From Rhizoclosmatium globosum (taxonomy: Eukaryota; Chytridiomycota; Chytridiomycetes; Chytridiales; Chytriomycetaceae), in contig MCGO01000039.1 in NCBI GenBank assembly GCA_002104985.1, positions 124,001 to 188,000 of the forward strand: a DNA stretch of 64,000 nt. Direction: 5' to 3'. Positions within the stretch are counted from its first letter, which is position 1, and each line of letters opens with the position of its first letter. Shown piece by piece: positions 9,434 to 19,922 of this stretch. The position numbers were made by a program, and so were the translations under genes. The notes beneath the pieces were generated by a model. That model did no database searches and was not told where the DNA came from. It saw nothing but the letters and a program-made list of their open reading frames with translations.

Positions 9434-12400
9434 TTAATTTTTTGAGGTCACTTTCTCTTGAGTAGATAAAAGTGTTTGAGCGTTGTCGGGATACAGTGGG
9501 TTCTGGGCCTTTTCGCCTTCTGAAGAAATAAAGCTAGATTCTTCTTGTATTTGCTGAGCAATTCTGGCCGCTTGCTCTTGACGTACACGTTCCATTCGCT
9601 CGTGATAAATTTGGTCGATTCGTTGTTTCATATCGTCAAATTCTAAAATAATCGAATTGAAGTCTTTTGCGGATAAGCTGTATAATTGGCAGGACGTTGC
9701 TGCCTGAACAGTTGCTGTTCTTGGAATGTTTGCAATTAAGGCAACCTCTGTGAAGGTGTAAGACGGTTTTTAAGAACATTAAAGTTGATTCACAACGAAC
9801 CTCCAAAGAAAGCCCCCTCGGTGAAAGATGTGACTGTCTTGCCACTTACTACGATATTCACTTTCCCCGACTGGATAAAGAACATTTCGGTAGCTTGCTC
9901 TCCTTGGATCACGATAAAATCGCCCGGAATGTAAAAGACTGGATTTAGTGCAGTAGCAATTCGGCCCAAGTAAATGTTATCACGACCATCACCCATTTGG
10001 CGTTTTAAGAAGGGCACCTTTTCAATTAAAGTAGAACAGTTGAAAGTCGCAAGTTCCTATTACATAAATAAATCAATTAGAGTGCTTAGGGCAATGATCT
10101 TAATGTATCATTACCATTCTCAGTGAAGAGTTCATGTCATTCAGTAGACTTTTCTCTTCAAAGTACTTTCCTCGATACTTGAACTCGTAATACTCAAGCA
10201 GTCTGCGCTTCGTTTTGCCATCGATATTCTTCCAGTTCAGATAATCTGTTAATTCATCGATTTTTTGTCTGTACAACCGTCCACTTGCGTCGAAACTAAT
10301 TGCAGCACTACTAATGAGACCGACAAGGTATGCATACTAGTAGGATAGACTTAAGTATCATCCGCACAAAGTAGCACGTACCAAAAGAGCTCCAGCAACA
10401 ATAAACAACATGGTAATGACTTGCTCCCCAATCGTCTCAGGTTTAAAAGTAATTTGAAATGTATTTCCCAACGCCTGCGTCAGCATCCAAACGTACCGCT
10501 CACTAACATTAGCGGCTTCTAAGCCCCCAGGAAAGAGTGTCCAGTGCTGAAACTGGTCGTTCCATGTTGGGAAGTTTACAACCTTTCCAGCAAAATAAAT
10601 GGTACAGGCTTGAACATGAACAAACATGACAATTGCAACTGATACCGGAATAATTCTTGTTAGCATATTGCCTATTCCCTGAATATTTTCAATTTTTGTG
10701 TTTAACCGCGAGATAAAAGGATTTCGGGACATGGTTCCGGGAATACGAAACAATCGAACAAGGCGAAACAGAGAAAACAGAAGGCCGAGTTTGAATGGCA
10801 GTATCAAAATCCATGGAATCTGTAATTTTCAATTACGAACGACTCACTAAAATAGGGAATTTGCTCACCACAGATACAATGTCAATCAATAAATTAGTTT
10901 TAAGATATTGCAACCACCATTGTGATAATGGCGCTCGCGCTGCTCTCTTGTTCTTCTGGCTAGGAACTTCAGGGGTCAAGATATTCAAAATAGCATCCAA
11001 GGCATATACAGCGGTCAAACTGCAAAATATTAAATTTCACTCATAATATGACAACTTTTGGTACTTACAGCCAGGCAAAATCGCTCATATCCTCAACAGT
11101 GTCATAATAAGCCTCCTCGAAAGGCACATAGACCATAACAATCAGGTAGAATAGAAGAAGGATGACATTGTAAACAGATAGTACCAAAGATTGCTCATGG
11201 AATCCATCTCGAAAAAACTTATACTCGTGATACATAGTGTCGTGATACTTTCGGAAAGGTATGAACTCTCCTTTGTCATCAAACCCAGGGCACAAGAAAA
11301 GCCAATGTACCAAAGCTGATAGTGTAGTAAATTCTGGATACTTTTCAGCAAATGTTTCTTTTTCAATTGTGTTGGGAGGTAAAGGTGGGTGTAGTGTTGA
11401 TCTGAATCTGTTCGTATAGTACGTGACTGGTGTGGTGAGTGACCATCTGGGTGCATCTTTTCCATCGGGTGACTGTACTGAAGTCTGAGAAGATATGGAT
11501 TCACCAGGTTCAGATTTTGTTATTTGAATAACAATTGGTTGAGATGCTTTGGGAGTTGTTGAGAAAGATTTGACCATCTTGGGATTTTGTGCTTCGTTTA
11601 GCACGACTCCTTTAAATGACTTATGTGAATTGATTGATTCTCGAATATTTGATTCATCGCCTGATACGATGCTGTCTATACTTTCCGACTTAACATCTTC
11701 AGTAGCTGTAATTTCGTGAGCTGTTGATCTTTGAGGAATTGGAAGAGGCGGTGAATCTTTTTCACTGGAATCAAATATCTGAGTTATCATCATACTTTTG
11801 TTGCTTTTGTGTCGCAGTACACTTGCTTTAAGCATACTTGGGGAGTTTCGAAGTGACTTGAGTCTTGCACCAAAGGTATAAAGACTCTTTGTTGACATAG
11901 TATTTTCAGCTAATTGTCTTTGGGATTCATATTTTTGAGATTCAATTTTAAGGTTCGCCATAGAGCCTTCTTTGATGTAATCTTCAACATCCCATTTCAA
12001 ACCAACACTACCATTCGAGTCTGAAAGTGTTCCTGTTTTAACCATTGTTAGTAAGTTTTCAGGCTTGATATTGACGAACCATTTGCTAACGGAGATGTAA
12101 TGCGAATAGTTGCTCCAACCTTCTTGTCTGTTTCTGATTTCAAAAAATGAGTGGAATCACTTGGATGATAAACAGCTGGCAAGGTCGGTTTGCTCGAAAG
12201 TACTTCTAAGCCTCGCCCCTTTTTTCCCTCCTTGGGTACAGCAAGTGAATTTGTTGAATGCTGGGAACTAAAAGAAATCACTGATTTTGAACGAAAAACC
12301 GGATTTAATATAGTCTGCCGAGTGAAGCTTCCTTTTCCTGCGTTTTTCATTTTGGGAAGCATTAAAGACGCGACTCTCGAAAATTGATGCAGCTGACTCT

Positions 12401-12746
12401 CAGAATCAGTTGGAAGCTGTGGTGTAGCTTCTAACGCCCGTTGAATACTTTTGACTCGGACGGGAGCTACCAAGGCTCCATGAAAATTGTACCGTTCCTG
12501 TGCTGGGACTGAAACTAGCTCTATGGTCTCAGTTTCGATTGTAACTTCTGGTGAGTTAGGGTGTACACTTTGTTCAAGGGCTTGAAGTTCATCAGTGCTG
12601 AAGCTGAACTTCTCAGCCAGTTCAATCAAACGGTTGAGACGCGTTAAGCCATCTGACCATGTTTTTTGAAGATCTATTGCTTCTTGAAGGAACAGGTTTT
12701 TCGAAAGCCCGGTATCGTCTTCTAGATTGTTTCCAGTGTTAGACAT
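9434..12746 (-). CDS. Cyclic-nucleotide-binding, HCN/CNG/EAG-type ion channel with unusual pore
   Basis: Seven exons, 12746-12080, 12032-11069, 11019-10869, 10819-10382, 10336-10115, 10056-9801 and 9747-9434, join in phase to 1003 aa. About 430 residues of serine/threonine-rich cytosolic sequence come first. S1 is near LSVYNVILLLFYLIVMVYV. S2/S3 include AVYALDAILNIL and LIDIVSVIPWILIL. S4 is LLFSLFRLVRLFRIPG with only three arginines. The pore region reads WMLTQALGNTFQITFKPE, without the GYG potassium filter. A C-linker (YRQKIDELTDYLNWKNI) leads to a cyclic-nucleotide-binding domain with YIPGDFIVIQGE, FFGEVALI and PRTATVQA, the last carrying the phosphate-binding Arg-Thr pair. It should be a plasma-membrane or flagellar channel gated by voltage and/or cAMP/cGMP; ion choice is open. 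Two donors are GTTCGT rather than GTAAGT, and one intron holds a perfect TACTAAC branch site. Confidence 0.88.
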
Positions 12747-12974
12747 TTCCCCAGTGCTCTTGCTTGTTACTGATACTCTGTAAGATGGGTTGGTTGGGTT
12801 GAAAATCTTTTGTTGCGCATCACCACTCGTGGAGAAAAGAAAGAAGATCCAAAGTATATATAAAATGAAGAATTCATGAGCAAAAGTAAAGCGAAGACAT
12901 CCTTTTTTAGCGTGGAAAAGGTCTGCATATTATATTGAAACGAGTGAAGAAAATCGTCCTCCAACACCTGGTTC

Positions 12975-14795
12975 TTACAAGACAACCAATCCCAATCCCA
13001 ACAGTCCAAACCCAACAAAATAAGTTCTACCAACAGCACCACTCGCCTTCGCACTCGTTGATGGATTGGACGCAGCACCAGCAGCTCCCGCAACAGCCCC
13101 AGTCGAAGTAGCTCCTGCAACCGAAGCCGTAGCAGACGTCTTGATTGCAACCTTATTCGCCCACTTGATATACCCAGCCGCATCCGCCTGCGCAACAAGC
13201 GTCGACCAAGCCGCCAACACACTCGGTTCTGCGCTGATTCTGAAATCCGTGTAAAACTCTTCCTGCTTGGCAACTTCGAAAATGTAGACGGCGCGGAGGA
13301 GAGGGAATGTGGCGAGTACGTCTGGAGACAGGATCCCGGCCCAGAAGGATTGTTGGAATGTGGCTTGGTCGACTTGGTTTGTGACGGTTGTGAATGATGC
13401 ACCAGTGATGGGGGATGTGCCTGGTCCAATTTCCCAGGCACCTCCGCATTCTGAAATCTAATAGATTGAGGGTGTTGGTGTAAAGATGTAGGAAAATAAG
13501 GGAGTTTAACTCACAACAAATGGCTTGTTGTATTTCAACGCGAAATTGTAGTAAACGCTGCTGATAGAGTTGGCAGTGTAGTCCTTGGTCACGTACGCGT
13601 TGACACCGTATCCTTTCCAGTAAACCGAAGTTCCAACCCAATCGACATATTCAGCACCCGGCCAGTAGGTTTCATCTCCAAAAGGAAGGTCATAGTTTGG
13701 AGACCAAACGAGAATAACCTTTGGAGCAAGGCGACGGAAGATTGTGAACATTCTTTTCCAGGTGGCAATGTAATCAGCTGGTTGCTTTCCGTATATCATC
13801 CAGTCCCTATTTGACCTGGTCAGTCAACAGCTAATTCCAACTCCTTTTGACATCATAAAAACTGGCTGACTCTTCGACTCAGACCAACCATTCAACTCCA
13901 GCAGAATAACACCGTGAAAAGAGGAACTCACCCATTCATCTCAGGCAACCAACGCATTCTGACTTCACGTCCAGTCTCCTCAGTCACTTTCGCCAATCGA
14001 TTTGCGAGCGCAGTAATTGCAGCATCAGTAACTAAAGCAAATCCTTGCTGAGCTTGAGTGAGAATTTGATCAGCATAAACTGTCATGAACACAGACGCGT
14101 CAGTCCCATCGTCCCATGCAGTAACATTCCAGATATAAGTAATGTCATGTCCTGGGAGAGGGTCGAGTTCAACGACTCCATCAGTAATATTGTATGGGAT
14201 TGAGACGCCGGCTTGGTATGTAGCAAGGTTGCGGCCGAGACGACGGTTGAAGGAGCCAGTAGTGTCAGGCTTGAGGAGCTAATATTTTTATAAGAGTGAA
14301 ATTAGAAATTTGAGGAATAAATAAATAATTGATAATTTTCGGGCGGTGAAGAGGTGGTGGCTGGTTCCTCCGATCACCATGCACATTCTGGCGAGAACAA
14401 GACCGAGAAGTTTGAAGCCCAGCCCGCCCGTAACGTGAAATTTAAGATAAATATAGTGTCAGAAGACGCACCCAAGCACCAATTTCGAGTTTGTATCCTG
14501 GCTGAGGGACCGAACCAGGAACGATCTGGAAGTAGTTGTTTGGACCCAGTGTTGGAAAGACGGCAGTAGGAACGGGGGCCACGGCAGGAACAAGGGGAAC
14601 GACAGGGGCAAGTGGATTCACAGTTGTTGTTGAAGTTGAAGCAGTAGTCGAACTTGACGCAGCTCCAACAAAAGTAGTCGTTGAAGTCGAATCCAACGTC
14701 GTCGTCGTCGTTGAGGCACCGGGCACAACCGGAACAACTGGCGCCTGGCCGAATGCGAGCGATGCGCAGAGAAGAACAAAGACCGGAACCATCAA
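12975..14795 (-). CDS. GPI-anchored GH26-like glycoside hydrolase
   Basis: Four exons, 14795-14472, 14278-13932, 13806-13515 and 13457-12975, give 481 aa. A signal peptide (MMVPVFVLLCASLAFGQA) is followed by a Ser/Thr-rich linker and then the catalytic domain. RWLPEMNGDWMIYGKQP fits the GH26 acid/base strand, with the Glu of PEMN. VILVWSPNYDLPFGDETYW and VDWVGTSVYW follow. KPFVISECGGAW would carry the nucleophile Glu. The C-terminus is Ala/Ser/Gly-rich and ends in the hydrophobic VGFGLLGLGLVVL, a typical GPI-attachment signal. GH26 enzymes include beta-mannanases and related beta-glucan hydrolases; substrate cannot be assigned. Cell-surface display suggests remodelling of the fungal wall or digestion of plant or algal polymers. 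Asparagine sites such as NVTAW fit glycosylation. The gene is divergent from uL14m, 202 bp between starts. Confidence 0.8.
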
Positions 14796-14997
14796 AGTCG
14801 ATGAGACTCTTTTTTTGGAAATATACTACTAATCAAAACTGGGGCTGAACTTCAGTGCTACTTTTGTATTTGTAAAGTGTTGCTATTCATATTTATGTGA
14901 ATTTACCTTTTCTTTCTTCTCTCCCTTTCTTCTCTTTCTTCCTCTTTTCTACTTGATCTGAAAAAAAGCAAACAAACACCAATCACCACCACCACCA

Positions 14998-15670
14998 ATG
15001 CTTCTCCTCAAATCCTTTGCCAAAGTCATTGACAACTCTGGTGGTGAGAGCGAAAAGCAATGCCACTGAATCCAAATCTAACGAATCCATCCAATCAGCT
15101 CTCGTTGTCGAAGTTATCAATGTGATGGGCGGTGCGCGCGTGGCTTCCCTCGGCGACGAAGTTGTTTGTGTTGTCAAGAAGGCGCGACCGGTGGCCCAGG
15201 GCGAGGGCGGCTCAACCTCGGCTTCGAGTAATGCTGTTTCAAAGCTCAAGAAAGGAGGTGCGTCTTCGCCAACTGGCACATAGTTGGAGTAAAACGATGA
15301 AGGAGCGAATCCGTGGAAAGGAAGAACTGCCTATATGATGGGCGGTTTGAGGTCTGGTAGTGGAGTGGACAAACGGCGACACAAGCTGTACATCTGTTTA
15401 TGCACATGGAACCCTCAACACTTTAATGAACTCAAAGGTTGGATCAATATACTAATATGTGAAGTAGATGTCGCTAGAGCTCTTGTCGTCAGAACAGTAC
15501 AGCCAGTTCGTCGTCTTGATGGAACATTCGTAAAGTTTGATGACAATGCCGTTGTGATGCTCTCAAAGCAAGGAACACCTCTCGGAAACCGTGTATTGGG
15601 AGTGGTGGCACTGGAGGCCCGACAGAAACGATGGGCTAAGATTGCTTCATTGGCTCCAAAGATGGTATAA
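14998..15670 (+). CDS. MRPL14: Mitochondrial large-subunit ribosomal protein uL14m
   Basis: Three exons, 14998-15043, 15099-15257 and 15468-15670, give 135 aa. The N-terminus MLLLKSFAKVIDNSGA matches the bacterial-type L14 start, and ALVVRTVQPVRRLDGT, VKFDDNAVVML and KIASLAPKMV match the rest of the family. The bacterial flavour, unlike cytosolic eL23/uL14, marks it as the mitochondrial paralogue, which sits at the subunit interface of the mitoribosome. An insert of about 12 residues (GEGGSTSASSNAVSKLKK) replaces a short loop of the bacterial protein. The second intron, 210 bp, is about four times the local norm. There is no long cleavable presequence, so import would rely on the extreme N-terminus. 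Confidence 0.9.
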
Positions 15671-15833
15671 TTGGTGTGGACTGGACCGACGGCGGTGCAC
15701 TGCATGAAGGGCGTAAAATAATAAACTCATTTCAGTTGGTATAGAGAGGTATAGAGAAGGGTGCAAGAAGAAAGAAGAGGAACGAGTTGGAAAAGAACCC
15801 AACAAAAAACATCCCAACAAACAAAAACACACA

Positions 15834-16646
15834 ATGATGTCTGGCAAAGCAACCGAACCCACCACTGAAGTCTCTGCCGAGGAGCAAGAGCGTCTCGACA
15901 AAGAAGCCAGAGCAAAGGAGGAAGCAGAGCAAGCTGGTACAGCACCCTCTATTAAAACATCCCGCCAAACGTTTTAACACTACTCATCAAGCCCTCCCAT
16001 ACAAGTGGAAGCAAACCCTGACCGAAGTTGAAGTCCGTATTACTGTCGGACCTGGCGTCAAGGGTAAGGACCTTGACATTCAGCTCAAGAAGGAATCGAT
16101 TCGTGTTGCCTTCAAAAACAAGAAGGACGAGCCGATTTTGGATGGACTTTTGTGTAAACCAATCAAGTTGGATGATAGTACTTGGACCATTGGTGAGTGT
16201 GCATGCGATTTCTCGTGTTAAGGTGGATATCATTGAACTAAATCTGCGTGTTACTCAGACAATGGTGAAGTTCTCATTCAACTCGAGAAAGTGAACGGAA
16301 TGGTGAGTGTTTTGATTCGATTATACGAAATGGCCTTGAGTCTAATCGAATAATAGGAATGGTGGAAGAATGTTGTCCAACACCACCCAGCAATTGACAC
16401 AACCAAGATTCAACCAGAAAACTCGAAACTCAGTGATTTAGATGGCGAGACGCGGTCTATGGTTGAGAAGATGATGGTGCGTAGATTTCACATCAGTTAT
16501 CTTCATTCTAACAAAGAACACAGTTTGACCAACGTCAGAAAGCTGCTGGTCTGCCTTCAAGCGATGAACTCAAGAAACAAGACATTTTGAAAAAGTTCCA
16601 ACAACAACACCCAGAAATGGATTTCAGTAACGCGAAAATCAACTAA
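15834..16646 (+). CDS. nudC: Nuclear distribution protein NudC
   Basis: Five exons, 15834-15936, 15992-16192, 16259-16302, 16357-16476 and 16524-16646, give 196 aa, close to the short fungal NudC rather than the longer animal form. A charged helix of about 35 residues leads into a p23-like CS domain: [49 protein letters not shown] and [15 protein letters not shown]. The C-terminus carries the family block [19 protein letters not shown] and ends in a motif like [15 protein letters not shown]. NudC is an Hsp90 co-chaperone that stabilises Lis1/NudF and so supports dynein-driven nuclear movement. ATG-ATG doublets give two adjacent starts. It converges on the small minus-strand gene, 82 bp from stop to stop. 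Confidence 0.93.
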
Positions 16647-16728
16647 TTCTTGGAAATCTGTAATAAAACCCCAAAATATCAAGAGTTACACAAAACAATA
16701 TTGCACCTTTTTATTATTATTTTGTGGT

Positions 16729-17085
16729 TCATCCTTTCTTAAGCAATAATAACAGGTTCTTCATGTCCCGCATATCCTGTCTCGACCGATCTTCCCATTT
16801 CCCCAACATATCCAGCATTTTCGCTTCGTGTGCAGCGTTTAGCGTTGCCATGTCTTTCCGAAGGCGAGATGCGAGAGTTGAGACACCAATTATCGTACCG
16901 AGGCAAACTAGAATTGTTGAATGTACGCTGCGGTTTGCGCGTGTATAAGAAATGAGAGATGTCACGATGGGATGTGTTAAAATGGTTCGCTTTGTGGTTG
17001 GTTGTCCTTGTGAAGGCTGTTGCGATTGAGGACGTTGTTGAGAAGGTGGAAGCAAGGGTTTCGGTGATGGCATATTGAAGCGCAT
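16729..17085 (-). CDS. Small single-helix membrane protein, unknown
   Basis: Single exon, 118 aa (114 aa if the Met of MPSPKPLLPP is used). The first 35 residues are rich in Pro and Gln (SQQRPQSQQPSQGQP). One hydrophobic segment, STILVCLGTIIGVSTLAS at about residues 56-73, is the only likely membrane span. It is followed by a charged amphipathic tail (RLRKDMATLNAAHEAKMLDM, then a lysine- and arginine-rich end) that could form a coiled coil. The pattern resembles small mitochondrial or ER tail-proximal proteins, but I do not recognise the family. No intron is needed. Confidence 0.55.
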   Translation of the reverse strand: MRFNMPSPKPLLPPSQQRPQSQQPSQGQPTTKRTILTHPIVTSLISYTRANRSVHSTILVCLGTIIGVSTLASRLRKDMATLNAAHEAKMLDMLGKWEDRSRQDMRDMKNLLLLLKKG

Positions 17086-17262
17086 TTGTTGATTGTTTTG
17101 TTGGTTGATTCCTGGTGGCGGGGGAAATAGATATTTGTTGACACGAAACCCCTTCTATGAAAGGAAAACTTTTTAGTTGTGATGCTGGGTGTTTATTTAT
17201 TGATGGCAGCTTGTTTTCCTAACGCTTTTATACATTCATCTGCCTTTTCCCGCTCCCTTCGT

Positions 17263-19880
17263 TCAAACAACATTCCATCCAGTACTCGAAGGCTGCTCTT
17301 GCTCAAAACGCTCCTGTTCAATTTGAATTAGCTCGCTACAGTGTAGACACAAGAATGACACAAGAATATACCGATAGCAAAGTCGTTTTAGATAAACCGC
17401 ATCCCCCAACTGTTTCTTGAATTGTCTATCCCGTGCCACAAAAGCTTCATTAGTTTCTTCAATATATGATGGGTAAAACAGCTCCGTGATGGGATTCCAT
17501 CGTAGGTCCAACATTTCAAGGTAACCAAGTCGTTGAATAGACCCAATTGTTGGTTTGAATCTGATAATCTGATTGTGGCTTATGTCGAGATGTATGAGAG
17601 ATTGCATCATTTGGATTCCTGATAAGTCGACAATCTGTGTTGAGAATGAATATTCGTAAGGATTTCAAAAATTCTTTGACACTGAGTAGGGAAATAGAAA
17701 CCTCGTTAAAGGATAACTTCAGAACTTTCAGATGGTCCATAGCAGAGCAAAACTCGGTTGAGAAGGACGTGAGGTTACACCGTTTGGCAATTAGCGTTTC
17801 TAGATTCTTGAAATTTGATATGATAGAAAGATCACAAATGCGCGTTCCAGATAATGTTAGGTTGCGCAAATAGAGTGGAGAAGTGGTTGGAAGAGTCAAG
17901 ATTGAGCTTTCAAAAGTATTAGGGATTAGAGACAAAGACTACTGACTCACCTCAATCCCATCATCTGATTCTGCAGGTATAAGTCTTGTACTTTTGGAGG
18001 CCATACATTGGCCATTACATCAAATCCAGCTGTGGTGCAAATCGCGTTGTTCCCCAAATTCAAACTTTGCAAGACATCACATCCACTCAAGCTTAAGAAT
18101 CCTGAATTCGAAGCCAAATCTATCGAATTTCCTTCAACGTTTAATTTTCGCAGTGTTCGGCTTGATATATGCAGTGTTTTGATTTGGTTATGGTCTACAA
18201 TTGGAAGTTTGAATGATGAGAACCCAGTTAGAGACAAATACCAAGGTAAAGAGACTGGAGGCTTTCCATTCCAGAGGCACTTATTTCGACAGTTACAATT
18301 TGGTTCTGACTAGCATCCAGTGAACACAAATTTGTACTATATTACTGTTGTTAGCGACACCGATGGTTCGTCAAAGGAATGGCTTACAACTCTTCGGAGC
18401 TGAATCTGATGCTTGTTAAACAGTTTCCGGATATGTTCAACTCTCGTAGTGAAGGGCAAGCACACGCCAGAGGCTCCAAGTCACTAATATTATTGGCTGA
18501 AAGATCGGCATACTTTAAATTGCGCAAATGCGTAAAAGATGTTAAATTCGACAGTCTGGGTCAAATGTTAAGTCCTTGGTCGGGGAAAGTGAGGCACAAT
18601 ACCGATTGCCCTTGGCTATCAGAGTTGAGAGACACGCGGGAATTCCAGTGAGGTATAAAATATCATTAAAGCTGATAGAAAGACGGAGAATATTTGGGGT
18701 ATATGTTTCTAGATGTGAGAGGGACATCAAGTTGGATTCGTCGAGCGTCAAGTCGAGTAGTTGGGGCCAATTGTGTGTTTTCGCGGGAAACCGCTGATTT
18801 AAGAGATTCAGAAGAGATACATTGGCGTTCGAAGTGTTGCTTGTGTCTATATTCGATAAGATCAAGCTCTCCTGCGGAGAATCTAGTGTTGGAAACACGA
18901 TAGTCAGCGAAGCTTTCATTCGAGTAACTGCACTACACCTTCTTGGTATGGCATAATCGGTGTGGGTACATATTTCGAAGGAAGTGTGGGAGGGTGGTTT
19001 GTCGGATGAAAGTCGTTGTAAACCAAGTCTTTTGATACCGTTATTTGAGCTAAAGATTGCATGGCGTCATCTATTTCGTTCAAAAAACTCAAGCCGGTCG
19101 GTCCTTTCTCTTCTGTGTCAGGATAGTTGAGTTGATTCCACAGAAAACTGCCTTACCGTCTAACACTGAGTTTTCACCACATTCATCAAGTATTCCACGT
19201 GCTGTGTCTTTTGGATTCTGGTTTTCATCGTTTTCTGTTCGCTGTGTTGACCTCAAGTTGAATGCAGTAGGTTTGTCCGATACTGCAACTTGAACGTTGG
19301 TTTCCTCCACTCCTGGACGCTCCTCCCAGCACATTTTCTCCTCGTTGAAGCGCATGTTGCACTTTTCCCCCATTTTGTGCATCATTCCGTCAAAAGCCTT
19401 CTTTGTAAGTGGATTCATATTTCTGATTTCAAAGAGAGTCTTTGGTTTCTGAGCAGAGGCAGGGGCAGTGTTTGAAGAAGCCGAACTAGAGGTAGTCGCT
19501 GTTCCCGATGCAGAGGCATGACTCACAGTAGCAGTTGTGATCTCTGGCACAGCAGCCCTCGTGGTCGTGGTCGTCGAAGCAGCCGCACCGGCCAAGTCGC
19601 CCAAGTCGCGCAATTCTTTGCCACAAACCACCGCCACGGACACGGACACGGACACCGAACCCGACACCGAATCAACCGAATCAACCACATTATCAATGTC
19701 GTCTGGATACGACGCGTCGGCCTCGCGCAGCACCGCTCCGAGCAGCCCGCGCGTCGCTGTGTCAAACCCAGGCCCAAACAGCGACGTCGATGCCGGGACT
19801 CCAACGGCGATGGCCGGTCCGAGCGATGTCCCCTTCTCAATGACAGTGTCAAATGTCCACGAGTGCGCCTCGCTGTTCAT
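17263..19880 (-). CDS. Nud1/Cdc11-like leucine-rich repeat spindle-pole scaffold
   Basis: Eight exons, 19880-19157, 19112-18939, 18882-18603, 18555-18388, 18336-18242, 18194-17951, 17906-17702 and 17634-17263, join in phase to 753 aa. The N-terminal half is low in complexity (Val/Ser and Thr/Ala tracts) but holds NMRFNEEKMCWEE, resembling the short N-terminal block of Cdc11/Nud1 and Bfa1-type proteins. The C-terminal half has about ten SDS22-type LRRs (LIAKGNRLSNLTSF, NLKYADLSANNISDL, LQSLYLDHNQIKTL). It ends in MLDLRWNPITELFYP plus AVYLKRLCYR, the capping motif typical of Nud1/Cdc11/centriolin. In yeasts this scaffold anchors the septation/mitotic-exit kinases at the spindle pole body. A 36-bp stretch near the 3' end (GTATAT...TGTAG) is both a possible intron and an open in-frame segment, so 741 aa is the alternative. 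Confidence 0.72.
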
Positions 19881-19922
19881 TGGCGCTGCTGAAAAACGCG
19901 TGAATTCAAAGTGAGAGAAGAA
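19881..19922. promoter_or_regulatory. Very short bidirectional promoter region
   Basis: Only 42 bp separate the start codons of the Nud1/Cdc11-like gene (minus) and SPAG17 (plus). Core promoter elements must therefore overlap one or both 5' coding ends, or sit wholly in this gap. No TATA box is visible. Confidence 0.6.

Noticed and set aside
10833..10868. 28-bp intron in the channel gene (GTGAGTCG...TTACAG)
   Set aside because: An upstream donor GTG/GTGAGC gives a normal 49-bp intron in the same phase and restores the S3 consensus DIVSVIPW.
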